In this document: piece after piece, positions 17,103-25,217 of the stretch | Layout of the letters: each line of letters opens with the position of its first letter | Position numbering within the stretch: the stretch's first letter is position 1 | From: Micromonospora sp. C95 | GTDB taxonomy: Bacteria > Actinomycetota > Actinomycetes > Mycobacteriales > Micromonosporaceae | Assembly: GCF_018070465.1 (NCBI RefSeq) | Contig: NZ_JAGPXT010000036.1 | Location: forward strand, 1-41,662 | Length of the DNA stretch: 41,662 bases | Reading direction: 5' to 3' | The notes under the pieces: generated by a model | What the model saw: only the letters and a program-made list of their open reading frames with translations | The model's database searches: none | Told to the model about the DNA's origin: nothing | Program-made: the position numbers and the translations under genes

Positions 17103-17417
17103 CTACTTCCCGCTGGAGATGCCGGTCACCTTGACCTGGGTCAACGGCTGGCGGTGACCCTGGCGCTTGTGGTAGCCGGTCTTGTTCTTGAACTTGTGGA
17201 TCCGGATCTTCGGGCCCTTGGTGTGCGCGGCGATCTCGCCGGACACCTCGACCTGAGCGAGCTTCGCCGCGTCGGTCACCAGGTCGTCACCGTCGACGAG
17301 GAGCACCGCGGCGAGCTTCACCGCGTCACCGGGGGCACCGGTGAGCTTCTCGACCTCGATCACGTCGCCCTCGGCGACCTTGTACTGCTTGCCGCCGGTC
17401 TTGACGATCGCGTACAT
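17103..17417 (-). CDS. rplU: 50S ribosomal protein L21
   Basis: L21 of 104 residues, which binds 23S rRNA. The ATG at 17417 gives MYAIVKTGGKQYKVAEGDVI, the conserved N-terminus. The C-terminus GYHKRQGHRQPLTQVKVTGI is the family signature. The frame is open 58 codons further upstream, but that part is leader sequence. A predicted promoter at 17562-17591 would give a leader of about 138 nt, long for a ribosomal protein gene and perhaps regulatory. No named leader motif could be assigned. Confidence 0.98.
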   Translation of the reverse strand: MYAIVKTGGKQYKVAEGDVIEVEKLTGAPGDAVKLAAVLLVDGDDLVTDAAKLAQVEVSGEIAAHTKGPKIRIHKFKNKTGYHKRQGHRQPLTQVKVTGISSGK

Positions 17418-17561
17418 CGGAGGCGGACTCCCTGTCGTTGAGGCTGCTAGCGTCTTTTCCCACCGTTGCCGGTCGGTCGTCCCCACGGCGGCTCGCCAGG
17501 CAGCAGAAGCACGGCGGCGCGGGCACGCGGGAACTCGGCACACCAAAGTGCGCCGCAGGTT

Positions 17562-17591
17562 AGCGTACGCCATCCTCGGGCCGGGACCCAA
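17562..17591 (-). promoter_or_regulatory. Predicted promoter of rplU-rpmA
   Basis: On the minus strand TTGGGT (17586-17591) and TACGCT (17562-17567) are separated by 18 bases and fit the sigma-70-type pattern. A second TANNNT match (TAACCT) overlaps the -10. Transcription would start near 17555. Confidence 0.4.
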
Positions 17592-17606
17592 ACCGGGCCT
17601 GGCCGG

Positions 17607-18125
17607 TCACCGGCCGCAGAGCCGGTCGAGGCGCTGCTGCAATCGGTCGAGCGAAGCGCCCTCAAGCGCCTCGATGTCGGTGCCGAGCCGGCCGACCTCG
17701 GTCGACAACTCCGTCAGCAGTTCCTTGAGCTGCCGGTCGTCGGCGCGGGCCGCCTGCGCTCTGAGCGCCTTCTCCCAGTCGGCCAGGGCTGCCTCGGCCC
17801 GCCGGCCGGCGGCCTGCGCGTCGGCGGTGTCGCCCGCACCGGTCGCCGTGACCATCGCGGCGAGGTGCTCGACGTACTTCTTGCCGGCCGCACCGCTCGC
17901 CTGTTGCGCGGCGGCGCAGACCTCCGGGGCGTTTCCGCCTGCCGCCCCGGGAGCGGGGGTCGCCACCGGCTGCTCCGGGGTGGGCGTCGCCGGACCGGCG
18001 GTGGCCTCGACGCGCGTCGAGGCCGGGGCGGTCGGTTCGGTCGGACCGCCGCGCTCGGCCGAGCAGGCGGTGCCGACAAGCAGTGCGGCGGCGGCGGCCA
18101 CGGTGACGGCGAGCGGTCGGCGCAT
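17607..18125 (-). CDS. Small putative lipoprotein
   Basis: Secreted protein of 172 residues, family not recognised. A signal peptide with MRRPLAV, a hydrophobic core and the lipobox-like GTAC ends at Cys21, the likely lipid-anchored residue. The -3 Gly is atypical, so anchoring is likely but not certain. A Pro/Thr-rich linker (about 25-65) follows. The mature domain (VCAAAQQASGAAGKKYVEHL to LDRLQQRLDRLCGR) is helical, probably coiled-coil, with one Cys near each end that may form a disulfide. It lies between rne and rplU, 182 nt from the rne stop. The ATG start is at 18125 with a ribosome-binding site (AAGGAGG) 7 nt upstream. Confidence 0.75.
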   Translation of the reverse strand: MRRPLAVTVAAAAALLVGTACSAERGGPTEPTAPASTRVEATAGPATPTPEQPVATPAPGAAGGNAPEVCAAAQQASGAAGKKYVEHLAAMVTATGAGDTADAQAAGRRAEAALADWEKALRAQAARADDRQLKELLTELSTEVGRLGTDIEALEGASLDRLQQRLDRLCGR

Positions 18126-18307
18126 CGTGTCCTCCTTCGGGCGGCCGGGTCGAGGCGCCCAGTGCCCAGGGCACCCGGACGGACCCGCCGTGCCCGGACC
18201 GGTCCGGGCGGCCGCTCATCGACGATACGGGACGGCCCCGCCCGGCGGACATCACCACCGGACGGGGCTCGTCGACCGTCGAGCGCAGCTGGCCCTACCG
18301 GCCACCC

Positions 18308-21300
18308 CTAGGGCCGGGTACGGCGACGCGCACCGCCACGACGGGAACGACGCCGACCGTTGCCGCTCTCGCCACCGTCGTCCTCGTCGGTCTCGCCGAG
18401 TGCGTCCGGGTCGTCCGGGGCGGCGAGCCGGGCCGACTCACCCTGCTGGCTGTCGGCGACGTCCGGCGCGGCCGGGGTATCCGTCTCGTAACGCGACAGG
18501 TCGTAGCCCATGGTGTCGTGGAAGTCGGCGTCAGCGGTGCTCGTGGTGTCGGTCTCGGTGACCTCCACCACGGTCCGCTCCGCCGAGGCGGCGCCCTTAC
18601 GCGCTCGGCGCCGGGACGAACCAGTCGTCTGCTCGGCCGCCGGGGCACCCGCCGAGGCGACCGCCTTGACCTTGTCCCCGCCACCGGAGCGCGGCTTCTC
18701 CGGCACCGGTTCGGTGTGGATGACCAGGCCCCGACCCTTGCAGCACTCGCAGGTCTCGCTGAACGCCTCCAGCAGCCCGGCGCCGATCCGCTTGCGGGTC
18801 ATCTGCACCAGACCGAGTGAAGTGATCTCGGTGACCTGGTGCTTGGTACGGTCCCGGCCCAGGCACTCGGTCAGCCGGCGCAGCACCAGTTCCCGGTTCG
18901 ACTCCAGCACCATGTCGATGAAGTCGATCACCACGATCCCGCCGATGTCCCGCAGCCGCAGCTGCCGGACGATCTCCTCGGCCGCCTCCAGGTTGTTGCG
19001 GGTGACCGTCTCCTCCAGGTTGCCCCCGGCACCTGTGTACTTGCCGGTGTTCACGTCGACCACCGTCATCGCCTCGGTCCGGTCGATCACCAGGTGGCCA
19101 CCGGAGGGCAGGAAGACCTTGCGGTCGAGGCCCTTGAGGATCTGCTCGTCGATGCGGTACTCGGCGAAGACGTCCGCGGTGCCGACGTGCCGGCGCAACC
19201 GCGCGACCAGGTCCGGCGACACGTGCGACAGGTACGACTCGACCATGTCGTACGCCTCGTCGCCCTCCATGACCAGCTCGCGGAAGTCCTCGTTGAAAAG
19301 GTCGCGGACCACCCGGATCACCAGGTCGGGCTCCTGGTACAGGAGCACCGGCGCACCGCCCTCGGCGGCCTTCGCCTGGATGTCCTCCCACTGTGCCTGG
19401 AGCCGCTTGACGTCCCGGGCCAACTCGTCCTCGCTGGCGCCCTCGGCCGCGGTCCGGACGATCACCCCGGCGCCGTCGGGCACCAGCTTCTTCAGCACGT
19501 CACGCAGCCGCTTACGCTCGGTGTCCGGCAGTTTGCGGCTGATCCCGGAGGCATTGCCACCGGGTACGTAGACCAGGTGCCGGCCGGAGAGCGCGATGTG
19601 GCTGGTCAACCGGGCGCCTTTGTGCCCGATCGGATCCTTGGTGACCTGCACCAGCACCGAATCACCGGACCTGAGGGCCTGCTCGATCGAACGGGCCCTC
19701 CCCTCCAGGCCGGTGGTGTCCCAGTTGACCTCGCCGGCGTACAGGACCGCGTTGCGTCCCCGGCCGATGTCGACGAACGCCGCCTCCATGCTCGGCAGCA
19801 CGTTCTGCACCTTGCCGAGGTAGACGTTGCCGGCCATCGTCCCGGCGGAACTGCGGGTGACGTAGTGCTCGACCAGGACGCCGTCCTCAAGCACGGCGAT
19901 CTGGGTCCGGTCGCCGCGCTGGCGGACCGCCATGACCCGGTCGACCGCCTCACGGCGGGCCAGGAACTCCGACTCGCTGAGGATCGGCGGGCGGGTTCGG
20001 CGCTGCTCCCGGCCGTCCCGACGGCGCTGCCGCTTGGCCTCCAGACGGGTCGAGCCGGACACACCCTGCACCTCGTCGACCGTGCGACGCGGCTCCCTGA
20101 TCTTCACCACGGTGGGCACACCGTCGTCGGCGGCGCCGTCGGTGTCACCCGCCCCCCGCCGACGCCGCCGGCGGCGTCGGCGGGTCATCCCGTCGCCCTC
20201 GGCCTCGTCGCTCTCCTCGGAATCGGACTCGGAATCGGACTCGGAATCGGAATCGTCCGTCCCGGCCTGAACGGCTTCCGCAGCCTCGCTCTCCTCGGCC
20301 TCCTCGCCGTCCTCGGCGCCACCCTTGCCCCGGCCCCGTCCCCGGCGACCGCGACGACGGCGACGCCGGCCGCCTGCGGTCTCCTCGTCGTCCTCGTCCT
20401 CGGTGGCCTCCTCGGCCGCCACCGCCGGTTCCTCCTCGACCTCGGTCGCCACCGCTGGCTCAGCCTCCCGCCGGCCCCGGCGACGCCGCCGGGACGGCTC
20501 GGCCGGCTCCTCGGTGGGCTCCTCCTCGGTGGGCTGCGCGGCGGCGGCGCGGGCGGCGACCACCTCTTCCGGCGCCATGAACAGCACCGTCGGCGCGGTG
20601 AGTGCGGCCTTACGACGGCGGGACCGGGTCTCTGGTTCGGCCGACGCAGCCTCCGTGCCCACCGGCCTCTCGGTGCTCTCCGGCGCGACGGCATCCGGCG
20701 GCTCAGCGGTCGCCGCCGCCTCGACCGTCTGCTCCGGGTCGGCGGCACCCTCGGCGGGCAGCGCCGCGGAGCCGAAGTCGGTGCCGGCCGCCGGTGCGAG
20801 CTCGACCTCGGCGGCGGGCTGCGTCGGCTCGGCCTCGGCGGGCGGCTCGATCGTGGCTTCGGCCGCCGGCTCGGCGGGCCCGGACGCGGACTTTCGGCGA
20901 CGGGTACGGGTCACCTTGACCGGCGGGACCACATCGCCGTCGGCGGCCTCCGCCGCGGCCACGGCCAGCGGCTCCTCGACGGCCTTCTGCCCGGTGGTCG
21001 CCTTGCGCCGGCGTCGCGGCGTCTTCGCGGCCGGGTCGAGATCACCGGAGACCGGGGCGAACACCTCGGCCTGGGGCGCTTCGCCGCTGCCCACCGCCGC
21101 GGCTGCGGACGCTTCCACCGGCGCGTCGGTCTGCTCGGGCCGACTGACCGAGGTGGCCCGGCGGCGAGTCGTCCGGCGCCGCGGGGCCGGCTCGGCGTTC
21201 GGCGCACCAGCCAGGTCGGCGGTGCCACCCAGGTCGGCGGTGCCACTCACGGCACCGGCGATCTCCTCCGGCGGGTCTGCGACCGGGTCGGGTTCGGCCG

Positions 21301-21406
21301 CGTCCGGCGGCTGTGATCCCGTCGCCGCTGCGGTGCTGTTCTCGGCGGTGTCGTCGGCCGGGTTGATGCCGGCTCGTTCGCTGCCCTCGGGCTCGTTCTC
21401 GAGCAT
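18308..21406 (-). CDS. rne: Ribonuclease E/G
   Basis: Endoribonuclease of 1032 residues for mRNA decay and rRNA processing. The chosen ATG at 21406 (MLENEPEGSERAG) has GGAG upstream. The first 450 or so residues are low-complexity, acidic and Ala/Pro-rich with Arg blocks (RRRRRGRRGRGRGKGG) and an SDSE repeat, and are probably disordered. The catalytic part follows: S1 RNA-binding domain near 520-600 (GNVYLGKVQNVLPSMEAAFV), the 5'-sensor and DNase-like region with the metal ligands in VVDVNTGKY near 782 and VVIDFIDM near 827, and the Zn-link motif CECCKGRG near 885. A C-terminal tail of about 140 residues ends in an Arg-rich stretch. Actinobacterial RNase E commonly carries both flanking disordered scaffolds. 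Confidence 0.95.
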   Translation of the reverse strand: MLENEPEGSERAGINPADDTAENSTAAATGSQPPDAAEPDPVADPPEEIAGAVSGTADLGGTADLAGAPNAEPAPRRRTTRRRATSVSRPEQTDAPVEASAAAAVGSGEAPQAEVFAPVSGDLDPAAKTPRRRRKATTGQKAVEEPLAVAAAEAADGDVVPPVKVTRTRRRKSASGPAEPAAEATIEPPAEAEPTQPAAEVELAPAAGTDFGSAALPAEGAADPEQTVEAAATAEPPDAVAPESTERPVGTEAASAEPETRSRRRKAALTAPTVLFMAPEEVVAARAAAAQPTEEEPTEEPAEPSRRRRRGRREAEPAVATEVEEEPAVAAEEATEDEDDEETAGGRRRRRRGRRGRGRGKGGAEDGEEAEESEAAEAVQAGTDDSDSESDSESDSEESDEAEGDGMTRRRRRRRRRGAGDTDGAADDGVPTVVKIREPRRTVDEVQGVSGSTRLEAKRQRRRDGREQRRTRPPILSESEFLARREAVDRVMAVRQRGDRTQIAVLEDGVLVEHYVTRSSAGTMAGNVYLGKVQNVLPSMEAAFVDIGRGRNAVLYAGEVNWDTTGLEGRARSIEQALRSGDSVLVQVTKDPIGHKGARLTSHIALSGRHLVYVPGGNASGISRKLPDTERKRLRDVLKKLVPDGAGVIVRTAAEGASEDELARDVKRLQAQWEDIQAKAAEGGAPVLLYQEPDLVIRVVRDLFNEDFRELVMEGDEAYDMVESYLSHVSPDLVARLRRHVGTADVFAEYRIDEQILKGLDRKVFLPSGGHLVIDRTEAMTVVDVNTGKYTGAGGNLEETVTRNNLEAAEEIVRQLRLRDIGGIVVIDFIDMVLESNRELVLRRLTECLGRDRTKHQVTEITSLGLVQMTRKRIGAGLLEAFSETCECCKGRGLVIHTEPVPEKPRSGGGDKVKAVASAGAPAAEQTTGSSRRRARKGAASAERTVVEVTETDTTSTADADFHDTMGYDLSRYETDTPAAPDVADSQQGESARLAAPDDPDALGETDEDDGGESGNGRRRSRRGGARRRTRP
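20217..20254 (-). repeat. 12-bp tandem repeat in rne coding an SDSE tract
   Basis: About three copies of a 12-bp unit (TCGGAATCGGAC on the plus strand) code for alternating Ser-Asp-Ser-Glu residues in the disordered N-terminal region of RNase E. The unit length keeps the frame, so copy-number change would alter only the length of the acidic tract. Confidence 0.8.
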
Positions 21407-21480
21407 GGACGTTCTCCAGTTCTGGCTTCCCCGGGCGCGGGTGAGCGCTGCCACGCAGGGTTGCCGCAAAAGGTGTTTCC

Positions 21481-21504
21481 CCGGGCGCACGAGGTGCGCG
21501 CCGG
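21481..21504 (-). terminator. Hairpin in the DUF2344-rne gap
   Basis: Arms 21481-21490 and 21494-21504 form 10 bp with one bulged G around a GAG loop. It lies 33 nt after the DUF2344 stop and 75 nt before the rne start on the minus strand. It may terminate the upstream transcript or structure the rne leader. No immediate T-run follows. Confidence 0.45.
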
Positions 21505-21536
21505 CGAAGTCTGCCTGCCTGGACGCCGACCGTCGG

Positions 21537-22313
21537 TCAGCGCCCGCCGATGGTTGCCCCGTCGCGGTCCGCGTCCAGCGGGTCCACGATCGCGCCCTGC
21601 GCGGTCAGCGTGCCCTGAGCCAGCCGGATCACCTTCGGGGCCACCGGCGGCTCCAGGCCGGCCACCACGCGGAAGCCGGAAAGGACGTCATCGGGCCGCA
21701 CGGACGGGGTGACCTGCCGCACGACCAGTTCGAGTATCGCACACGGTACGGCCGGGTCCCCGGAAGGCGTCGCCGAAGCGGGACTCACATCGATGTTCAC
21801 GACTGCGGCGCGTGCGTCGAAGGTGCGCCGCCCCTGCTTGGTCATCCGCTCGACCAGCACCTCGTCGGCGGCGGTGAAGACGGCCACGGCCTTGGCCAGT
21901 ACGTCGGGATCCACCTGCGGAAGTTCGATCCGCCAGCGGGACGCCTCGATCCGGTCGGGCAGGCTCGCGCCGCTGGCCACCACGGCGTCGAGCACGTCGA
22001 GGCCGGGCGAGAGTGCCGCGTCCAGCGCCAACCGCAGTTGCTCCGGATCGACCGGCTCACGCAGGCCGATCTCCAGATACTCGGCCTCGCTGGCCACCCC
22101 GGTCGGTGCCGCGCTGGCGTACGAGATCTTCGGGTGCGGGGTGAAACCCTGGGAGAAGGCCACCGGTACGCCGGCCCGGCGCAGCGCCCGCTCGAAGGCC
22201 CGGGCGAAGTCCCGGTGCGAGGTGAACCGCAGCGGGCCACGCTTGGCGTACCGGATCCGGACGCGCTGGACGACCGGTGCCTGGCCGCCCTCGGGCTGTG
22301 GTTTCCTACTGAT
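21537..22313 (-). CDS. DUF2344 / TIGR03936-family radical-SAM-associated protein
   Basis: Protein of about 258 residues. Family motifs are RVRIRYAKRGPLRFTSHRDF, FSQGFTPHPKISYASAAPTG and SEAEYLEIGLREPVD. TIGR03936 proteins are encoded beside, or fused to, the TIGR03960 radical SAM protein. This one lies 41 nt after that gene. Function is unknown; the location next to RNase E/G and ribosomal genes suggests an RNA- or ribosome-related role by association only. The start is odd. No ATG, GTG or TTG occurs in frame between the upstream stop and the conserved domain. A good GAGGAG site sits 7 nt before the ATC at 22313 (ISRKPQPEGG), so I place the start there. Starting at the ATG at 22484 would overlap the previous gene by 130 nt. 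Confidence 0.88.
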   Translation of the reverse strand: MSRKPQPEGGQAPVVQRVRIRYAKRGPLRFTSHRDFARAFERALRRAGVPVAFSQGFTPHPKISYASAAPTGVASEAEYLEIGLREPVDPEQLRLALDAALSPGLDVLDAVVASGASLPDRIEASRWRIELPQVDPDVLAKAVAVFTAADEVLVERMTKQGRRTFDARAAVVNIDVSPASATPSGDPAVPCAILELVVRQVTPSVRPDDVLSGFRVVAGLEPPVAPKVIRLAQGTLTAQGAIVDPLDADRDGATIGGR

Positions 22314-22354
22314 CGTCGTGCTCCTCGGTGTCGGGCCCCACCCGTGCCGCCGGA

Positions 22355-24337
22355 CTACTGGGCGCCGGCGGACAGCTTCATGCCGTTGACCGGGGTCAAC
22401 GGGAGCAGCTTCCGGCCGGTCGGGCCGATCTGGATCTCGGTGTCCATCGCCGGGCAGACGCCGCAGTCGAAGCAGGGCGTCCACCGGCAGTCGTCCTGCT
22501 CGTACTCGCCGAGCGCGTCCTGCCAGTCCTGCCAGAGCCAGTCCTTGTCCAGGCCCGAGTCCAGGTGGTCCCAGGGCAGGACCTCCAGTTCGTCGCGCTC
22601 CCGGGTGGTGTACCAGTCGAGGTCCACCCCGAAACCGGGCAACACCTCGGCCGCCGCGTCGACCCAGCGCTGGTACGAGAAGTGTTCGCTCCAGCCGTCG
22701 AACCGTCCGCCGTTCTCCCAGACCCGACGGATCACCGCGCCGACCCGACGGTCACCCCGGGACAGCAGGCCCTCGATCAACGACGGCTCACCGTCGTGGT
22801 AGCGGTACCCGATCGCCCGGCCCAACGAGCGATCTGCGTTGATGGCCTGCTTGAGCAGCTTCAACCGGTGATCGATGACCTCCGGCCGCTGCATGGCCGC
22901 CCACTGGAACGGGGTGTGCGGCTTGGGCACGAACCCGCCGATCGAGACCGTGCACCGGATGTCCTTGGAGCCGGTCGCGGCGCGCCCGGCCCGGATGACC
23001 TCGTGCGCCATGTCGGCGATCTCCAGGACGTCGGCGTCGGTCTCGGTCGGCAGACCGCACATGAAGTAGAGCTTCACCTGACGCCAGCCGTTGGTGTACG
23101 CGGTGACCACCGTACGGATCAGGTCGTCCTTGGACACCATCTTGTTGATCACCTTGCGGATCCGCTCCGACCCGCCCTCCGGGGCGAAGGTCAGGCCGGT
23201 CCGCCGGCCGTTGCGGGACAACTCCTGGGCCAGCTCGATGTTGAAGGCGTCCACCCGGGTCGACGGCAACGAGAGCGAGACATTCGTGCCCTGGTACTGC
23301 TCGGCCAGGCCGGAGCACATGTCACCGATCTCCGAGTGGTCGGCCGACGACAACGACAACAGCCCCACCTCGTGGAAGCCGGAGAATTCCAGCCCCTGCT
23401 GCACCATCTGCCCGACCGTGGTGATCGAGCGCTCCCGAACCGGACGGGTGATCATGCCGGCCTGGCAGAACCGGCAACCCCGGGTGCAGCCCCGGAAGAT
23501 CTCCACCGCGTACCGCTCGTGCACCGTCTCGGCCAGCGGCACGAGCGGCTTCTTCGGGTACGGCCAGGCGTCCAGGTCCATCGTCGTGCGCTTGTGCACC
23601 CGGAACGGCACGTCCGCCCGGTTCGGCACGACCCGCTGGATCCGGCCGTCCGGCAGGTAGTCCACGTCGTAGAAGCGCGGCACGTAGACACTCTCGGTAC
23701 GCGCCAGCCGCAGCAGCAGTTCGTCCCGGCCCCCCGGGCAACCCTCGGCCTTCCACTCCCGGACGATCCCGGTGATCTCCAGGACCGCCTCCTCGCCGTC
23801 GCCGAGCACGGCGGCGTCGACGAAGTCGGCGATGGGCTCGGGGTTGAACGCGGCGTGCCCGCCGGCCACGATCACCGGGTCGGCGTCGGTGCGGTCGGCG
23901 GCGAGCAGCGGGATGCCGGCCAGGTCGATCGCGGAGAGCAGGTTGGTGTAGCCCAGCTCGGTGGCGAACGACACGCCGAACAGATCGAAGTCGCGGACCG
24001 GGCGGTGCGCGTCGACGGTGAACTGCGGCACGCCGTGGGCGCGCATCAGCTTCTCCAGATCCGGCCAGACCGCGTAGGTGCGCTCGGCGAGGGTGTCCGG
24101 CAGCTCGTTGAGCACCTCGTAGAGGATCTGCACACCCTGGTTGGGCAGTCCCACCTCGTACGCGTCCGGGTACATCAGCGCCCACCGTACGGTCGCCGCG
24201 TCCCACTCCTTGACCACCGCGCCCAGCTCACCGCCGACGTACTGGATGGGCTTGGTCACCTGGGGCAGCAGCGGCTCCAGGCGGGGCCACACGGAGTTGG
24301 CCGCCACGGGACGCGAAGTGGTGGACGGGACGCTCAT
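22355..24337 (-). CDS. Radical SAM protein, TIGR03960 family
   Basis: Protein of 660 residues. The N-terminal third (VRWALMYPDAYEVGLPNQGV to AAVLGDGEEAV) resembles a B12-binding-type Rossmann domain, but I see no DxHxxG cobalamin motif. The radical SAM core has CTRGCRFCQAG with the 4Fe-4S cysteines near residues 283, 287 and 290. Then come SLSLPSTRVDAF and LTFAPEGGSERIRKVINK, typical of the MiaB/Elp3-like superfamily. Near the C-terminus CFDCGVCP adds three cysteines that could bind a second metal centre. The ATG at 24337 is chosen over one at 24364. It lies directly upstream of its usual partner TIGR03936 and then rne. Substrate unknown; an RNA modification role is speculation from context. 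Confidence 0.92.
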   Translation of the reverse strand: MSVPSTTSRPVAANSVWPRLEPLLPQVTKPIQYVGGELGAVVKEWDAATVRWALMYPDAYEVGLPNQGVQILYEVLNELPDTLAERTYAVWPDLEKLMRAHGVPQFTVDAHRPVRDFDLFGVSFATELGYTNLLSAIDLAGIPLLAADRTDADPVIVAGGHAAFNPEPIADFVDAAVLGDGEEAVLEITGIVREWKAEGCPGGRDELLLRLARTESVYVPRFYDVDYLPDGRIQRVVPNRADVPFRVHKRTTMDLDAWPYPKKPLVPLAETVHERYAVEIFRGCTRGCRFCQAGMITRPVRERSITTVGQMVQQGLEFSGFHEVGLLSLSSADHSEIGDMCSGLAEQYQGTNVSLSLPSTRVDAFNIELAQELSRNGRRTGLTFAPEGGSERIRKVINKMVSKDDLIRTVVTAYTNGWRQVKLYFMCGLPTETDADVLEIADMAHEVIRAGRAATGSKDIRCTVSIGGFVPKPHTPFQWAAMQRPEVIDHRLKLLKQAINADRSLGRAIGYRYHDGEPSLIEGLLSRGDRRVGAVIRRVWENGGRFDGWSEHFSYQRWVDAAAEVLPGFGVDLDWYTTRERDELEVLPWDHLDSGLDKDWLWQDWQDALGEYEQDDCRWTPCFDCGVCPAMDTEIQIGPTGRKLLPLTPVNGMKLSAGAQ

Positions 24338-24397
24338 GATGCCCAAGGGTACGCGGTGCTCCACCGCCAGCCGCGCCGACGGGGCGAGTGCGACCGG

Positions 24398-25069
24398 TCA
24401 GGTTGTCGTACGCAGACGCGACCGCCCCCGCCGGACACCCTCGCTCGTCACCGCGTGGAAAAAGATCATGACGCCGATGCCGACCAGTCCGATGACCGGG
24501 CTGACGAACCAGCCCAGCGCCCCGCCGATGAGATAGAGCGCCATGCCGACCACCGGCCGGATCCGTTGGCTGGACACGAAGGCCCGGCCGATCCCCTCCC
24601 CGAGCAACATCGGGTGCCGACGGAGGTAGGCGAAGAAGGCGAGCCAGGGTGCGGACATCGCGGCGGCGACGAGGGCATAGAGCAGCACGGCGACCCGGCG
24701 GTCGCGGTCGGTGCCGGCGTGGGCGAAGGCCTCGGCGAGCACCGAGGTCGGGAACGGGATGATCACCACGCCGAGCAATAGCCACAGGTTGATCCAGTTG
24801 AGGCCGAGCGTGGTTCCGCGGATGAGGCGCAACAGGGTGTGGTGGTTGAGCCAGAGCACGCCGACGTACCCGAAGGAGAGCAGGAAGGCCAGGTACGCCG
24901 CAGCCTGTTCGAGCAGGGCGTGGAGCAGTTCTCCCGGCGCATGGTCGGGAACCTGGAGTTCGATCACCAGCAGGGTGATCACGATGGCGAAGACCCCGTC
25001 GCTGAAGCCCGTCATCCGGCCGATATCGCTCACCGGTGACGTACCGGGCTTCGTCTGCGATTCGGACAT
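24398..25069 (-). CDS. TMEM175-like potassium channel family (DUF1211) protein
   Basis: Integral membrane protein of 223 residues with about six hydrophobic segments. The family signature GFSDGVFAIVITLLVIEL is at residues 21-38, the FSD motif of the first pore-lining helix in TMEM175-type channels. GVLWLNHHTLLRLI is the second conserved region. Bacterial members are about this size and act as tetrameric potassium-selective leak channels; channel function here is by family inference. The ATG start is at 25069. It is divergent from the proline-rich membrane protein at 25218 across 148 nt. Confidence 0.88.
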   Translation of the reverse strand: MSESQTKPGTSPVSDIGRMTGFSDGVFAIVITLLVIELQVPDHAPGELLHALLEQAAAYLAFLLSFGYVGVLWLNHHTLLRLIRGTTLGLNWINLWLLLGVVIIPFPTSVLAEAFAHAGTDRDRRVAVLLYALVAAAMSAPWLAFFAYLRRHPMLLGEGIGRAFVSSQRIRPVVGMALYLIGGALGWFVSPVIGLVGIGVMIFFHAVTSEGVRRGRSRLRTTT

Positions 25070-25217
25070 AGGCCGAGACTAAGGGCATCCGTCCGACCAC
25101 CATCGGTGAACGGCAGCTGCCGGCGCACCCGCTCGGATCAGCTGTCCTGTCATCCCGGGTCGGTCCCGGTGGCACACCGGTACTAACCTCGGACCGGCGC
25201 GAGAGGAGATTGCCGCG

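Noticed and set aside
18839..21316. Open frame of 825 codons on the plus strand, opposite rne
   Set aside because: Repetitive Gly/Leu/Arg translation that mirrors the low-complexity rne N-terminus.
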